DNA of 64,000 nucleotides, from the NCBI RefSeq assembly GCF_003323745.1, contig NZ_QOIL01000025.1:84725-148724 (forward strand), given 5' to 3'. The notes under the pieces are model-generated. The model saw only the letters and a program-made list of their open reading frames with translations, did no database searches and was not told the origin of the DNA. Both the position numbers and the translations under genes were made by a program. This document shows positions 33,217 to 42,320 of this stretch, piece by piece. Source of the stretch: Sphaerisporangium album (GTDB taxonomy: Bacteria > Actinomycetota > Actinomycetes > Streptosporangiales > Streptosporangiaceae). Each line of letters begins with the position of its first letter. Position 1 is the first letter of the stretch.

Positions 33217-33363
33217 GTCTGTCCCCTCAGGACGGGCCGACGGCGGGGGAGGTGCCGCCCCCCGCTCGGGCCCGGGGGCGGGGAGAAGGTACGCCGAACC
33301 GACTCCTCGCCCCCGGCCCTTCCCCTTTTCCCGGGGTTCCCCGGCCTTGCCGGCCTCCGCCTC

Positions 33364-33401
33364 GACGCCTCCCGGCCTCCGCTCCCGCGCCGGGAGGCGT
33401 C
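33364..33401. terminator. Convergent terminator hairpin
   Basis: A 12-bp stem (33364-33375/33390-33401) with a 14-base loop lies between the DUF1996 gene and the converging winged-helix gene, overlapping the latter's stop codon. It can serve both strands. The preceding 33217-33363 is C/G-rich with no feature I can name. Confidence 0.6.
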
Positions 33402-33705
33402 ACAGCGTCGGCACGGAGTCGGCGATCGCGCGCAGGGCGGCGCAGTGCGCCGCGAAGGCCGCCCGGCCCTCCTTGGTCAGGCTCAGCCAGGTGCGGGGGC
33501 GCTTGCCGACGTAGCCCTTGGTGACCTGGACGTAGCCGGCGTTCTCCAGTGTGGCGACCTGCTTGGACAACGTGGAGTCGGTCACCTCGACGGTGTCGCG
33601 GACGTAGGCGAACTCGGCCTTGTCGGCGGCGGCGAGCGTCGCCATGACGGCGAACCGCACCGGCGAGTGGATGACGTCGTCGATCTGGTGACGGGGATGG
33701 CTCAT
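33400..33705 (-). CDS. Winged-helix transcriptional regulator (MarR/ArsR-like)
   Basis: This 101-residue DNA-binding protein has a helix pattern matching the small HTH_27/MarR-like regulators: IHSPVRFAVMATLAAADKAEFAYVRDTVEVTDSTLSKQV is the recognition region and GYVGKRPRTWLSLT the wing. Members of this group usually control a membrane protein encoded next to them, as here: its ATG overlaps the stop of the upstream membrane gene by 4 bases. Confidence 0.88.
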   Translation of the reverse strand: MSHPRHQIDDVIHSPVRFAVMATLAAADKAEFAYVRDTVEVTDSTLSKQVATLENAGYVQVTKGYVGKRPRTWLSLTKEGRAAFAAHCAALRAIADSVPTL

Positions 33706-34121
33706 CGCCGCGCCTCCAGCAGGCCCCCGATCAGGTGGGGCAGGGCGACCACGAACGCCCCGAGCAGCCACCACGCCAGGGAGCCGCCGAACCGGTTGAG
33801 GCCGAGGGTGAGGACGATCAGGTACAGGATCACCCACAGCCCGTGGACCACGCCGTGGTGGACGGCGAGCCCGCGCCGGTTCACCGGCTGGCGCAGCGCG
33901 TAGACGACCAGGCACCCCGCGACCGCGCACGCGAGGACGGCGGAGACGGCCGCTCCCGCGGGCCCAGGGAACAGCCCGATCGCGAACGTCGACACGAACG
34001 CCATGGCGCCCATGATCAGCAGGTAGCGGGCGTACCACCGCGCGCGGCGGCGCACGAGGCCGTCCAGCACCTCGGCCCGTGCCAGCGCCTGCGTGGCACT
34101 CAGGTGGTCCTCTTCCGGCAT
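33702..34121 (-). CDS. Small integral membrane protein
   Basis: This is a 139-residue protein with an acidic N-terminus and four hydrophobic segments (YLLIMGAMAFVSTFAIGLF, AVSAVLACAVAGCLVVYAL, GVVHGLWVILYLIVLTLGL, WWLLGAFVVALPHLIGGLL). No function is recognised. It is in one operon with the winged-helix regulator. The frame extends far upstream, but the ATG at 34121 has GGAAGGTGAG before it and begins the natural protein. Confidence 0.82.
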   Translation of the reverse strand: MPEEDHLSATQALARAEVLDGLVRRRARWYARYLLIMGAMAFVSTFAIGLFPGPAGAAVSAVLACAVAGCLVVYALRQPVNRRGLAVHHGVVHGLWVILYLIVLTLGLNRFGGSLAWWLLGAFVVALPHLIGGLLEARR

Positions 34122-34350
34122 GACCTCACCTTCCCGTCCGGTCGTGTGGACTCCAGAGTAGACAACTACTTGCCGGTTTGGAAAGTAGATTCCTCGCGGA
34201 CCGGAAGGCCGAGCATGAGCGACCCCGCGATCGCCACCGTGTGAGCCGCGGTGTGGACCATGGGCAAGTGCGCAATCCCGCGCGTATACAAGCACGCTCC
34301 GCCGAGGGGACGATTGCGGCAGTTCTAGGTGGTGTGGAGGGGAGCGAGCT

Positions 34351-34959
34351 ATGAAATTGACGTTGACGGCATTTCTGTCGCTGGACGGGGTCATGCAGGC
34401 TCCGGGGCAGCCCGACGAGGACCGCGAGGGCGGCTTCGAGCTCGGCGGCTGGCTGATCCCCCATGCCGACGAGGACATGGGGACGTTCATCGGCGAGTCG
34501 TTCAAGGAGGCCGACGCCTTCCTGTTCGGGCGCAAGACCTACCAGATCTTCGCCGCCCACTGGCCGAACGTCGTCGACGACAGCGACCCGGCGTCGACGC
34601 AGCTGAACAAGTGCCCGAAGTACGTCGTGTCGGAGACGCTGGACACCGCGGACTGGGCCGGGACGACCATCCTCAAGGGGAACTTCGTCGAGGAGATCAT
34701 CCGGCTCAAGAACGAGCCGGGCAACGAGCTGCAGGTGCACGGCAGCGGGGTCCTCGCCCGCATGCTGATCGAGCACGGGCTGGTCGACGAGTACCGCCTG
34801 TGGTTCTTCCCTGTCTTCCTCGGCAAGGGCAAGCGCCTGTTCGAGGGCGGCGACGGCCTCGCCACCCTGAGCCTGGTCGAGACCAAGAAGACCAGCACCG
34901 GCGCCGTGGTCCACATCTACCGGCCGGCCCCTCCGGCCCCGGAGGGCGACGCCGCCTGA
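34351..34959 (+). CDS. Dihydrofolate-reductase-fold (RibD C-terminal domain) protein
   Basis: This 202-residue RibD_C-domain protein of the YyaP/DfrA-like group has N-terminal MKLTLTAFLSLDGVMQAPG, FLFGRKTYQIFAAHWP, VQVHGSGVLARMLIEHGLVDEYRLW-type segments and PVFLGKGKRLFEGG. These proteins bind NADPH and resemble dihydrofolate reductase; their true substrate is usually unknown. ATG with GGAG upstream. Single gene; the 229-base region before it (34122-34350) is shared with the divergent membrane-protein gene. Confidence 0.9.
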   Translation: MKLTLTAFLSLDGVMQAPGQPDEDREGGFELGGWLIPHADEDMGTFIGESFKEADAFLFGRKTYQIFAAHWPNVVDDSDPASTQLNKCPKYVVSETLDTADWAGTTILKGNFVEEIIRLKNEPGNELQVHGSGVLARMLIEHGLVDEYRLWFFPVFLGKGKRLFEGGDGLATLSLVETKKTSTGAVVHIYRPAPPAPEGDAA

Positions 34960-34970
34960 TCGGCGCGTCC

Positions 34971-35004
34971 GCCGCACGGGGGCGCTCGCCGCACGGGGGC
35001 GTTC
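34971..35004. repeat. Tandem 17-base direct repeat
   Basis: Two adjacent 17-base units (34971-34987 and 34988-35004) differ at one base, with a third degenerate copy following to about 35033. They lie just after the RibD-fold gene in non-coding DNA. Confidence 0.6.
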
Positions 35005-35090
35005 GCCGAGAGCGTTCCCGCAGGGGGCGCTCGGCTGACCGCGCGCCGGGCCCGGCCGGGATCGTCACCGGCGGCCCGGCGCTCGCGTCT

Positions 35091-35318
35091 TCAGGAGCCC
35101 TGCCGCAGGCGGGTGCTCTCCTCCTGCAGTTCGTCGATGAGCTTGGAGGCCTCGGCCTTGCTCAGGCCCTCCGGGACCTCGCGCCCCGCCTCCCTGGCCA
35201 GCGTGTGCAGGTACGACTCCTGCGGCGCGGTCATCGGCTCGTCTCCGGTGGCCCAGTCCTCCGGGTCCTTCTGCACGGGTCCACGGCTCACGTCGCCGTC
35301 CACGGGTCCTTGGCTCAT
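35091..35318 (-). CDS. DUF3072 small protein
   Basis: This 75-residue acidic protein has the DUF3072 pattern KDPEDWATGDEPMTAPQESYLHTLAREAG followed by a LSKAEASKLIDELQ helix. The family is widespread in actinobacteria with unknown role. The open frame runs to 35576, but the ATG at 35318 has GGGAG upstream and matches the family length. Confidence 0.85.
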   Translation of the reverse strand: MSQGPVDGDVSRGPVQKDPEDWATGDEPMTAPQESYLHTLAREAGREVPEGLSKAEASKLIDELQEESTRLRQGS

Positions 35319-35574
35319 GTCGCTCCCTTCCTCGAACACCCGTTCTGCCCCTGCGTTCCCTTCGTAACCACCGGGTTCGGTAAAAGACGCCCGCGCTCCC
35401 GGCCGGACGGGGCGGGGTGGGCGACGCGGCGGGCCCCAGGGGGAGCGGCGCGCTGCTACCTTGGGGCTCGAACGGATTCGAACGGCGTCCGCGACCCGGT
35501 GACGGACGCGCGCGGTAACGCCGGGACACGCGCCCGCCCGGTGCCGCCGGGCCGCACCTGGAGGAGCACCCGCC

Positions 35575-36318
35575 ATGGCGACCTATGTACTGATCCACGG
35601 CGCCGCATCCGATTCCTGGTACTGGCACCTGGTCGTTCCCGAGCTGCGGGCGCGGGGCCACGACGTCGTGACGCCCGACCTGCCGTGCGGCGATGATTCG
35701 GCCGGTTTCCCGGAGTACGCGGACACGGTGACGGAGGCGATCCGCGCCCACGCCGGCCGCGCGGACTCCGCCGGCCACGGCGGGCTCGTCCTGGTCGCGC
35801 AGTCGCTCGCCGGGTTCACCGCGCCGCTGGTGTGCGAACGCGTCCCGGTGGACCTGCTCGTGATGGTGGCGGCCATGGTGCCCGCGCCCGGGGAGTCGGC
35901 CGGCGAATGGTGGAACAACACCGGGCAGACCCGGGCTCAGCGCGAGCTGAACGAGCGCGAGGGGCTGCCGGTGGACCGGTTCGACGAGATGGCCACGTTC
36001 CTGCACGACGTGCCGCCCGCAGTCGTCGAGGAACTGCTGTCCAGGAAGTCCCCGGGCCAGTCGGGCACGCCGTTCGAGGCCCCGTGGCCGCTCGCCGCCT
36101 GGCCCGCCGTGCCGACGCGCTTCCTGCTCTGCCGCGACGACCGCTTCTTCCCGGCCCCGTTCCTGCGCCGCGTCGTCCGTGACCGCCTCGGCATCGTCCC
36201 CGACGAGATGGACGGCGGCCACCTCCCTGCCCTGGCCCGCCCCAAGGAACTGGCGGAACGCCTGGAGGCCTACCGCACCGGACACGCCGCCCCGCGCCCG
36301 CCCGCCGGCGGGTCCTGA
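35575..36318 (+). CDS. Alpha/beta-fold hydrolase (esterase-like)
   Basis: This 247-residue hydrolase starts directly at the first strand (MATYVLIHGAASDSWYWH). The nucleophile elbow is AQSLAG (Ser77), followed by a cap region and the acid strand RFLLCRDDRFFP. The catalytic His is in MDGGHLPALARP. This layout resembles the plant MES/hydroxynitrile-lyase-like and bacterial EstC-type esterases. ATG with GGAGGAG upstream. No neighbour suggests a substrate. Confidence 0.9.
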   Translation: MATYVLIHGAASDSWYWHLVVPELRARGHDVVTPDLPCGDDSAGFPEYADTVTEAIRAHAGRADSAGHGGLVLVAQSLAGFTAPLVCERVPVDLLVMVAAMVPAPGESAGEWWNNTGQTRAQRELNEREGLPVDRFDEMATFLHDVPPAVVEELLSRKSPGQSGTPFEAPWPLAAWPAVPTRFLLCRDDRFFPAPFLRRVVRDRLGIVPDEMDGGHLPALARPKELAERLEAYRTGHAAPRPPAGGS

Positions 36319-36474
36319 CCTTCGCCGACGCCGCCGTACGGCCACTCGACCCCAGACACACCCCTATCGGGCCGGGCACGGGAAACACGCCCGGTGCCCG
36401 GACTGATACTCCATAGGGGATCGATCGACGCTGCACGGCACCGCGCCCCGGTGCCACGAGACACGGAGGCCTGC

Positions 36475-36999
36475 ATGGAGGATTACGGCGTCACCGGAGC
36501 GCGGGTGGACCTGGAGGTCACGGTCGACCTTCCCCGGGAGAAGCTCTGGGAGCTCATCACGTCCGTGCCGCGCATCGGCGACTGGAGCCCGGAGTGCCGC
36601 TTCGGCAACTGGCTCGACGGCGACGCCGCGCCGAAGGCGGGCACGCGCTTCCAGGCGCGCAACCGGAGGCAGGACATGGAGTGGACGGTGACCTGCCAGG
36701 TCACCGAGGTGGAGCCGCCGCAGACGTTCGCCTGGGAGGTGCTCGACCCCAAGGGCGACCCGGACGCGCCCTCGTCGCGCTGGCGCTACGAGCTGACGCC
36801 GGGCGAGTCGCCGGACCAGACGGTGGTCCGCCACAGCTTCGAGCACGGCGCCGGGCACAGCGGCATCCGCGACATGATCGCCATGAACCCCGATCGCGCC
36901 TCCGTGATCCTCAACGGACGCCTCGGCGAGCTCCGCGCCCACATGGTGGAAACCCTCGACGCCATGACGCGCGACCACATTCCCGCCCCCCAGCACTGA
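36475..36999 (+). CDS. SRPBCC / polyketide cyclase-like protein
   Basis: This 174-residue START/SRPBCC-fold protein has N-terminal DLEVTVDLPREKLWELITSVPRIGDWSPEC, a strand series through RFQARNRR and ETFAWEV-like segments, and the long C-terminal helix RLGELRAHMVETLDAM. This family binds hydrophobic ligands; the substrate is unknown. The ATG has GGAGGC upstream; an in-frame start at 36394 lacks a ribosome site. The 156-base gap before it contains an 8-bp hairpin (36372-36379/36394-36401) of unknown role. Confidence 0.86.
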   Translation: MEDYGVTGARVDLEVTVDLPREKLWELITSVPRIGDWSPECRFGNWLDGDAAPKAGTRFQARNRRQDMEWTVTCQVTEVEPPQTFAWEVLDPKGDPDAPSSRWRYELTPGESPDQTVVRHSFEHGAGHSGIRDMIAMNPDRASVILNGRLGELRAHMVETLDAMTRDHIPAPQH

Positions 37000-37094
37000 T
37001 CTCTCCGCACCGCCTCCACTCGGGCAGCCCTGCCCCGCCGCGGCGGACGTGCCGTCCCGCCGTCCCGCGGCCAGGCAGGGCCGCTGCCATGTCC

Positions 37095-37121
37095 GGCCCG
37101 CCGGGGGTCTCCCGGCGGGCC
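37095..37121. terminator. Convergent terminator hairpin
   Basis: A perfect 11-bp stem (37095-37105/37111-37121) with a 5-base loop between the SRPBCC gene and the converging penicillin-binding protein gene. It can serve both strands. Confidence 0.65.
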
Positions 37122-37165
37122 TCGCGCGTCACGGTGTCTTCATCGCCTTCATCCCGGGCCCTTCG

Positions 37166-38851
37166 TCACAGCGCCTTGAGGAACCTCGCCGCGATCGGCG
37201 CCGCCACCTTGCCGCCGACGCCGCCGTTCTGGACGAGGACGGCGAAGGCCAGGCCGTCGCGGTAGCCGATGAACCAGGCGTGGGTGGCGCCGCCGGCGAC
37301 CTCGGCGGTGCCCGTCTTGCCGGCGGTGCCCGGAGGCAGCCCGGCCTGGGCGGCGGTGCCCCGCGTGACCACGGACTCCATCATCGTCCGCAGGCTCGCG
37401 GCGACGCCCTCGTCCAGCGGCACCGGAGGCGAGCCCGCCGAGGCGCCGGGCGTGACGACCGCCTGCCGCCACGTGCCGCCGGCGACGGCCGCCGCGACCT
37501 CCGCCATGCACAGCGGGCTGGCCCGCACCGAGTTCTGCCCGATGGCGTCGGCGCCCAGCTCGTTCATGTCCCGGGACGGGCTGATCCGGCAGGAGCTCAG
37601 CCCCGGCTTCTCGCGGAAGCCGAACCGGTCGGCGGCCTCCGCGCGCAGCCGGTCGTCGCGCAGCCGCTCGTAGGACTGCTGCACGAACGTGGTGTTGCAC
37701 GACAGGGCGAAGGCCGTGGTCAGGGAGACGACGCCGTGGTCGGCGCCGCCGTCGTTGGTGAAACGGCGCGCGTTCGGGATCGTGTAAGCACCCGGGCAGG
37801 GCACCTGGGCGTCCGGGGCGAGGCCCGAGCGCAGCAGCGCGGCCGCGGTGACCACCTTGAACGCCGATCCGGGGGGATACAGGCCGTTGAACGCCCCCTT
37901 GCCGCCCAGGGTGTCCGCCACCGCGCGCACCTCGCCGCTCGCCACGTCCACCGCCACCAGCGCCGCGGGCCGCGCCACGCCGTCCAGCGCCCGTGCGGCG
38001 GCCTCCTGCACGGGCCCGGAGATCGTCGTCCGGGTCTGCGCGGTGGACGGTGGCTGCGAGGCCAGCAGGACCTTGCCCGAGGGCTGCTCCCTCAGCTTGA
38101 GCTCGGTGAAGGTGGCGTCCAGCCCGGGGAAGTGGTCACCCGCCCTGCTGCCGGACGGGAACGGCTTGCCGTCCTTCGTCAGCGCCCCCGGCCGCTTGAC
38201 CTTGGTCTCATCCAGACGCAGGCTCCCGCCGTCCTTCAGCGCGGGGTGCAGCGTCTCGGGCGACCACAGCACCTTCCAGGCGCCGCCGCGCACGGCCAGG
38301 CGCAGCACCGAGGAGAACGGCCACGGGCCGAGCCCCGTCACCTGGCGGACCCCCTGGAAGGCCACCTCGGCGGTGTCGGCCCCCGGACGGGTGAGCGGGC
38401 CGGGGGAGAGGGACACGGACGCGATCCGCAGCTCGGCCGTGAAGCGCCGGTGGCGGTCGGCGAAGTCCGGGGGTGGATCGGCGACCAGGGAGGCCATGGC
38501 GGGGAAGTCGCCGAGCCGCCAGGCGGCGAAGTAGCGCTCCGCGACCGGCCCCGGGTCGCCGGGCCGCGCGACGGCCGGGGCCGAGGTCGGGGGCACGACT
38601 GCGGGCGGCTGGGACGGAACGGCCGGCGTCGAGGGGAACGACGAGGGGACCGCGGGCGCCGATTCCGGCGGGGTGGACGCCGCGGGCGGCGGGTCGCTCG
38701 TCGCGGTGGGCGAGGTGGTCGGGGACGCCGGCAGGGTGAGGTCGACGGCCGACGCGGTCGGTGACCGCGGGCCGGTCACCAGCATGTAGAGGCCGAAGAG
38801 GACGATCATGATCACCGCGGCCACCATGGCCAGCGGCCATCTGTTTCGCAT
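37166..38851 (-). CDS. Penicillin-binding protein (class B, MecA/PBP2a-like)
   Basis: This is a 561-residue membrane-anchored transpeptidase that cross-links peptidoglycan. An N-terminal anchor (PLAMVAAVIMIVLFGLYML) and a long Pro/Thr/Ser linker precede an NTF2-like (MecA_N) domain, a PBP dimerisation domain, and the transpeptidase domain. The last shows SxxK as SAFK (Ser329), SxN as SCN and the KTG triad AGKTGTAE. A second ATG at 38875 exists, but 38851 has GGCGGAG upstream. Many actinomycetes carry this type as a penicillin-tolerant or accessory enzyme. Confidence 0.92.
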   Translation of the reverse strand: MRNRWPLAMVAAVIMIVLFGLYMLVTGPRSPTASAVDLTLPASPTTSPTATSDPPPAASTPPESAPAVPSSFPSTPAVPSQPPAVVPPTSAPAVARPGDPGPVAERYFAAWRLGDFPAMASLVADPPPDFADRHRRFTAELRIASVSLSPGPLTRPGADTAEVAFQGVRQVTGLGPWPFSSVLRLAVRGGAWKVLWSPETLHPALKDGGSLRLDETKVKRPGALTKDGKPFPSGSRAGDHFPGLDATFTELKLREQPSGKVLLASQPPSTAQTRTTISGPVQEAAARALDGVARPAALVAVDVASGEVRAVADTLGGKGAFNGLYPPGSAFKVVTAAALLRSGLAPDAQVPCPGAYTIPNARRFTNDGGADHGVVSLTTAFALSCNTTFVQQSYERLRDDRLRAEAADRFGFREKPGLSSCRISPSRDMNELGADAIGQNSVRASPLCMAEVAAAVAGGTWRQAVVTPGASAGSPPVPLDEGVAASLRTMMESVVTRGTAAQAGLPPGTAGKTGTAEVAGGATHAWFIGYRDGLAFAVLVQNGGVGGKVAAPIAARFLKAL

Positions 38852-39264
38852 GCCGTCACTCCGCCGGTTTCTCATCGATTGTCAGCCGTTCTCGTGGCGA
38901 TCAATAATAAATGAGATGACCTGAGCGGCACGTTGGTTCTGGCGGCGCATGGGCCCTGGATGTATTCGCGGTGAACATCCCGAAGACGCGTGAGAAAAAC
39001 GGTCACCGAGGGTGCGCCCCGGCGTCCCGTACGTGACCGGCGGCCCCTGCGTGGGCGCGCATTCCGGACCGCCCACGTGTACGGGACGGCGTCGCCGCCA
39101 TATCGCCGTCACCTTCCATTCGAGAGCGCCGTATGGCGCTTTTCGGCTTATGCCGATATTCGCCGACGGTGGGAAATACCGCGCGTGGCGCGGTGGCACG
39201 GCCCGGCGTCCATTTCCGGGGGGGTAAGGCGGCGGGCCACGGTGTGCGAAGGGACGGGCCCGCC
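38852..39264. other. Intergenic region between PBP and DUF2264 genes
   Basis: These 413 bases hold the promoter side of the PBP gene (an AT-rich patch near 38895-38915). A small hairpin, AGCGCC-GTAT-GGCGCT at 39125-39140 followed by TTT, lies 120 bases beyond the DUF2264 stop. No gene is supportable here. Confidence 0.45.
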
Positions 39265-41184
39265 TCAGACGGTGTCCCGCCGGTGACCGTCGAGGCGCGG
39301 GCGCGCACCGGCCGGGGCGCCGCCGAGTGTGGCGAGCGCGGCGAGCAGCCGCGCGACCTCGGGAGCCGGGTCACCGGCGAGCGACGCCGTCACGGTCTTC
39401 CAGGAGGGAGGGACCGGCCACGCCACCACCGCCGACGCCTCCCGGCCGGGCTCCGGGGCCACCCCCAGCACCGCGCAGGCCAGCACGTGCTCGCCCGGCG
39501 CGTGCGTGCCCACCAGCGTGGGGATCACCGTGCGCGGGGCGATGACGTTCGTGCCGGGCAGGGTCTGGACGAGCCGTCCCTCCCGTTCGCCGGTGAGGTC
39601 CTCGACCAGGCAGGTCCCGGCGGGGGAGTGGACGCGGGCGTGGCCCGCCCCGGCGCCGGAGCGCAGGAACTCCGGGTCGCGGTCCACCGCGAACCCTCCC
39701 TCGGCCGAGGTGAGCCGCCGCCCGCTGACGATCCGGTGCACCCGCACGTGCCACGGGGGGCGCGCGATCAGCCACGTCTCGGCTTCGACGTCAGGCCAGG
39801 GCTGCCACCGCGCGTGCAGCAGCCCTTCGCCCACGGCCGCGCCGTCGGGGACCTCGCACGGAAGCCAGTGGACGCCGTCCTCGCTGAGCGCCAGCGTGCT
39901 GTCCAGCGCGGCCTGTTCGAGCCCCCACGAGCCGCTCGGCACGCTGAACCCGAACGCCGTCGAGTAGGCGAACTTGGCGTACTTGGCGGCGCCGTTGCGC
40001 ACCCACGTGTGGTGCTGCCGGGCGCTGAGCATGACGACGTGCCGTCCCTCCTCGCAGCGCATCAGCGCCACGCCCGCCTCGGGCTGGGTGCTGACCTCGG
40101 GAAGCGGCGGGGCGTCCTTCTCGCCGGACGTCCAGAACGGGTGGTCCTCCGGCAGCGCGAGCGGCAGGAAGGTCTTGAACGCCCAGTACGGGGAGCCGGG
40201 GCCGTTGTACTGCTCGGTGAGCGCCGGCTGGGCGTACCCGTAGCCGAGGGTGAGCAGGCCGGACGGGTCGCGGATCGGCCGCTCCATCCACCAGCGCAGG
40301 TGGCGCATGAGATGGCCCTTCACCTCCCCCCACGCCAGCGCCTCGACGCCGGAGAAGGCCAGCGCCCCCCAGAACGCGCCCTGCGCGAACCGGTAGATGA
40401 GGCTGCGCCCGAACGGCACGGCGGCGCCGCCCGAGGTGAACCAGTGCCGGAAGTCCAGGGCGAAGGCGGCGGCCCGCTCCCTGAGCCGGTCGGCGCGGGC
40501 GGCGTCGCGGTCGCCGGCGAGCGTGGCGTAGATCAGCCCGTAGTAGTGCATCGCGAAGGGGATGTAGTAGTCGCGCTGGGCGGTGGGCCCGTCGCCGTAC
40601 CAGCCGCCGCCGAGCGAGAAGGTCTCCAGCCGGTCCAGGTGGGCGGTGGTGGCGGCGCGGTCGTACGCGACGCCGACGCGGTCCAGGCCGAGCCCGATCA
40701 TGACGGGGAAGAACCGCCAGTTGTTGTCGGGCGTCTCGGCCCGCATGGCGTGCAGCAGCCAGGCGCGCAGCCCGTCGCGTTCCCGTCCGGTCAGCGGGTC
40801 CCAGACGGCCTCGGGGGCCAGGGCGAGCGCCAGGCCGATGGCCGCGGTCTCGACCAGCCTCTGGTCGACGCCGGTCACCGGGCCCCAGAACTCGGCGTGC
40901 CCGGGGTCGGTGCCGGCCGCGAGCCCGCGGCGCCACAGTTCCCAGTGCTCGAACGCGCCGCCGCCCGCGGCCAGGGGGACCAGCCCCCACAGCGGGCGGG
41001 CGAAGGACTCCAGCTCTGCGGCGGTGTCTCCGTGGTGGGCGGCGTTGACGCCGAGGCGCACCCGGGCGCCGCCGGGGGTGAAGTGGGGGATCAGCGGGTC
41101 CGTCAGCGCGCGCACGAGCCGGCGCACGTCCTCACGGTCGCGGGGGACGGCGGGACGGATCCGCTCCATCCGATCGTTCTCCAT
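39265..41184 (-). CDS. DUF2264 protein (candidate GH154-like enzyme)
   Basis: This is a 639-residue cytoplasmic protein with the DUF2264 pattern. It has an alpha/alpha-barrel-like N-terminal two-thirds (ALTDPLIPHFTPGG, AETPDNNWRFFPVMIGLGL, GGGWYGDGPTAQRDYYIPFAMHYYGL, GYGYAQPALTEQYNGPGSPYW) and a beta-rich C-terminus. I associate this family with CAZy GH154-type uronidases, but that assignment is from memory. No signal peptide, so it would act on imported sugar. Start is either 41184 or 41169 (GGAG upstream). It lies downstream of importer 3 behind a terminator hairpin. Confidence 0.85.
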   Translation of the reverse strand: MENDRMERIRPAVPRDREDVRRLVRALTDPLIPHFTPGGARVRLGVNAAHHGDTAAELESFARPLWGLVPLAAGGGAFEHWELWRRGLAAGTDPGHAEFWGPVTGVDQRLVETAAIGLALALAPEAVWDPLTGRERDGLRAWLLHAMRAETPDNNWRFFPVMIGLGLDRVGVAYDRAATTAHLDRLETFSLGGGWYGDGPTAQRDYYIPFAMHYYGLIYATLAGDRDAARADRLRERAAAFALDFRHWFTSGGAAVPFGRSLIYRFAQGAFWGALAFSGVEALAWGEVKGHLMRHLRWWMERPIRDPSGLLTLGYGYAQPALTEQYNGPGSPYWAFKTFLPLALPEDHPFWTSGEKDAPPLPEVSTQPEAGVALMRCEEGRHVVMLSARQHHTWVRNGAAKYAKFAYSTAFGFSVPSGSWGLEQAALDSTLALSEDGVHWLPCEVPDGAAVGEGLLHARWQPWPDVEAETWLIARPPWHVRVHRIVSGRRLTSAEGGFAVDRDPEFLRSGAGAGHARVHSPAGTCLVEDLTGEREGRLVQTLPGTNVIAPRTVIPTLVGTHAPGEHVLACAVLGVAPEPGREASAVVAWPVPPSWKTVTASLAGDPAPEVARLLAALATLGGAPAGARPRLDGHRRDTV

Positions 41185-41352
41185 CTCAAGGGGACGTCGA
41201 GTGCGTTGCAGACCGAGGGTTGGCGATAACGCCCATCCATGTCAATGCTTAGTTCAATATTCATAGGAAAGTCCGAGGGAATGCCCCGCGCGTCGCGGTG
41301 CCCCCGGTTACCGGCTCTCCTAAGATCAAGACCGGAAGCAAGGGGGACGCGT

Positions 41353-41391
41353 GGCGGGCCGTACCGCACACCTGGCCCGGTACGGCCCGCC
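41353..41391 (-). terminator. Terminator hairpin after importer 3
   Basis: A perfect 13-bp stem (41353-41365/41379-41391) with a 13-base loop, 27 bases downstream of the MalG-type stop on the minus strand. It separates the importer operon from the DUF2264 gene. Confidence 0.7.
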
Positions 41392-41417
41392 CGCGACGAC
41401 GGGGACGACGACGGGAT

Positions 41418-42320
41418 TCAGCTCTTCAGCCCCGTGAACGCGATCCCCTCCATGATCCGCCGCTGGAAGATCATCAGGACGACGATCACCGGGATCACCG
41501 CCAGCGCCGCCCCGGCCATGATGTAGTACGCCCGCCCGGACTCGGTGCTCGCGAGCTGCTGCAGGGCCAGCGGCAGCGTGTACAGGTCGGGGTCGTTGAG
41601 CACGACCAGCGGCCACACCAGGTCGTTCCAGTGGAAGATGAAGCTGGTGATCGTGACCACGGCCAGCACCGGCTTGGACAGCGGCACGATGATCCGCCAG
41701 AAGATCTGCATCCGCCCCGCGCCGTCGATCAGTGCCGCCTCCTCCAGCTCGGAGGGCAGCGACAGGAAGAACTGCCGCAGCAGGAAGATGTCCAGCACGG
41801 AGGCCACGTTGGGCAGGATCAGCCCCCAGCCGGAGTCGAACATGCCGAGCTCCTGCGTGACGTGGATGCGCGGCACGAGCAGGGTGATCGTCGGCACCAT
41901 CATCCCGCCCAGCAGCACGGCGAACAGCTTGTCGCGGCCGGGGAACGGGATGCGCGCGAACGCGTACGCGGCCAGGGCGTCCACCAGCAGCTTGGCCGGC
42001 ACGAGCACCAGGCAGACCCACACGCTGTTCAGGAACGCCCGGCCGAGCCCGCCGATCCGGATGACGTGCTCGTAGTTCTCCAGTGTGGGCGCCCACGCGC
42101 CGGTCTTGCGGTCCAGCGGCAGCAGGCTGGGCACCTTGGTGTAGACGTCCGGGCCGTGCTTGAACGAGGTCGCCAGCATCCAGAGGAACGGGACGACCGA
42201 CACCAGCGCCAGCAGCACCAGGGCGACGTACACGGGCGTGAGCCGCACCCTGCGCGCCACGCCTCCGGGCGCCTGGTGGGCCCGCCGTCCCCTGCCGCTC
42301 ACGGCGGCCTGAACCGTCAC
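41418..42320 (-). CDS. Sugar ABC transporter permease, MalG type (importer 3)
   Basis: This is a 300-residue permease. A basic N-terminus is followed by LTPVYVALVLLALVSVVPFLWML; the EAA loop EEAALIDGAGRMQIFW...VPLSKP and the C-terminal RRIMEGIAFTGLKS are typical of CUT1 MalG proteins. The GTG at 42320 has AGGAGG upstream and overlaps the MalF-type stop by 4 bases; the longer open frame upstream is rejected. Confidence 0.92.
   Translation of the reverse strand: MTVQAAVSGRGRRAHQAPGGVARRVRLTPVYVALVLLALVSVVPFLWMLATSFKHGPDVYTKVPSLLPLDRKTGAWAPTLENYEHVIRIGGLGRAFLNSVWVCLVLVPAKLLVDALAAYAFARIPFPGRDKLFAVLLGGMMVPTITLLVPRIHVTQELGMFDSGWGLILPNVASVLDIFLLRQFFLSLPSELEEAALIDGAGRMQIFWRIIVPLSKPVLAVVTITSFIFHWNDLVWPLVVLNDPDLYTLPLALQQLASTESGRAYYIMAGAALAVIPVIVVLMIFQRRIMEGIAFTGLKS

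Noticed and set aside
36372..36401. 8-bp inverted repeat between the alpha/beta hydrolase and SRPBCC genes
   Set aside because: Short stem, long loop and no supporting context; could occur by chance in GC-rich DNA.
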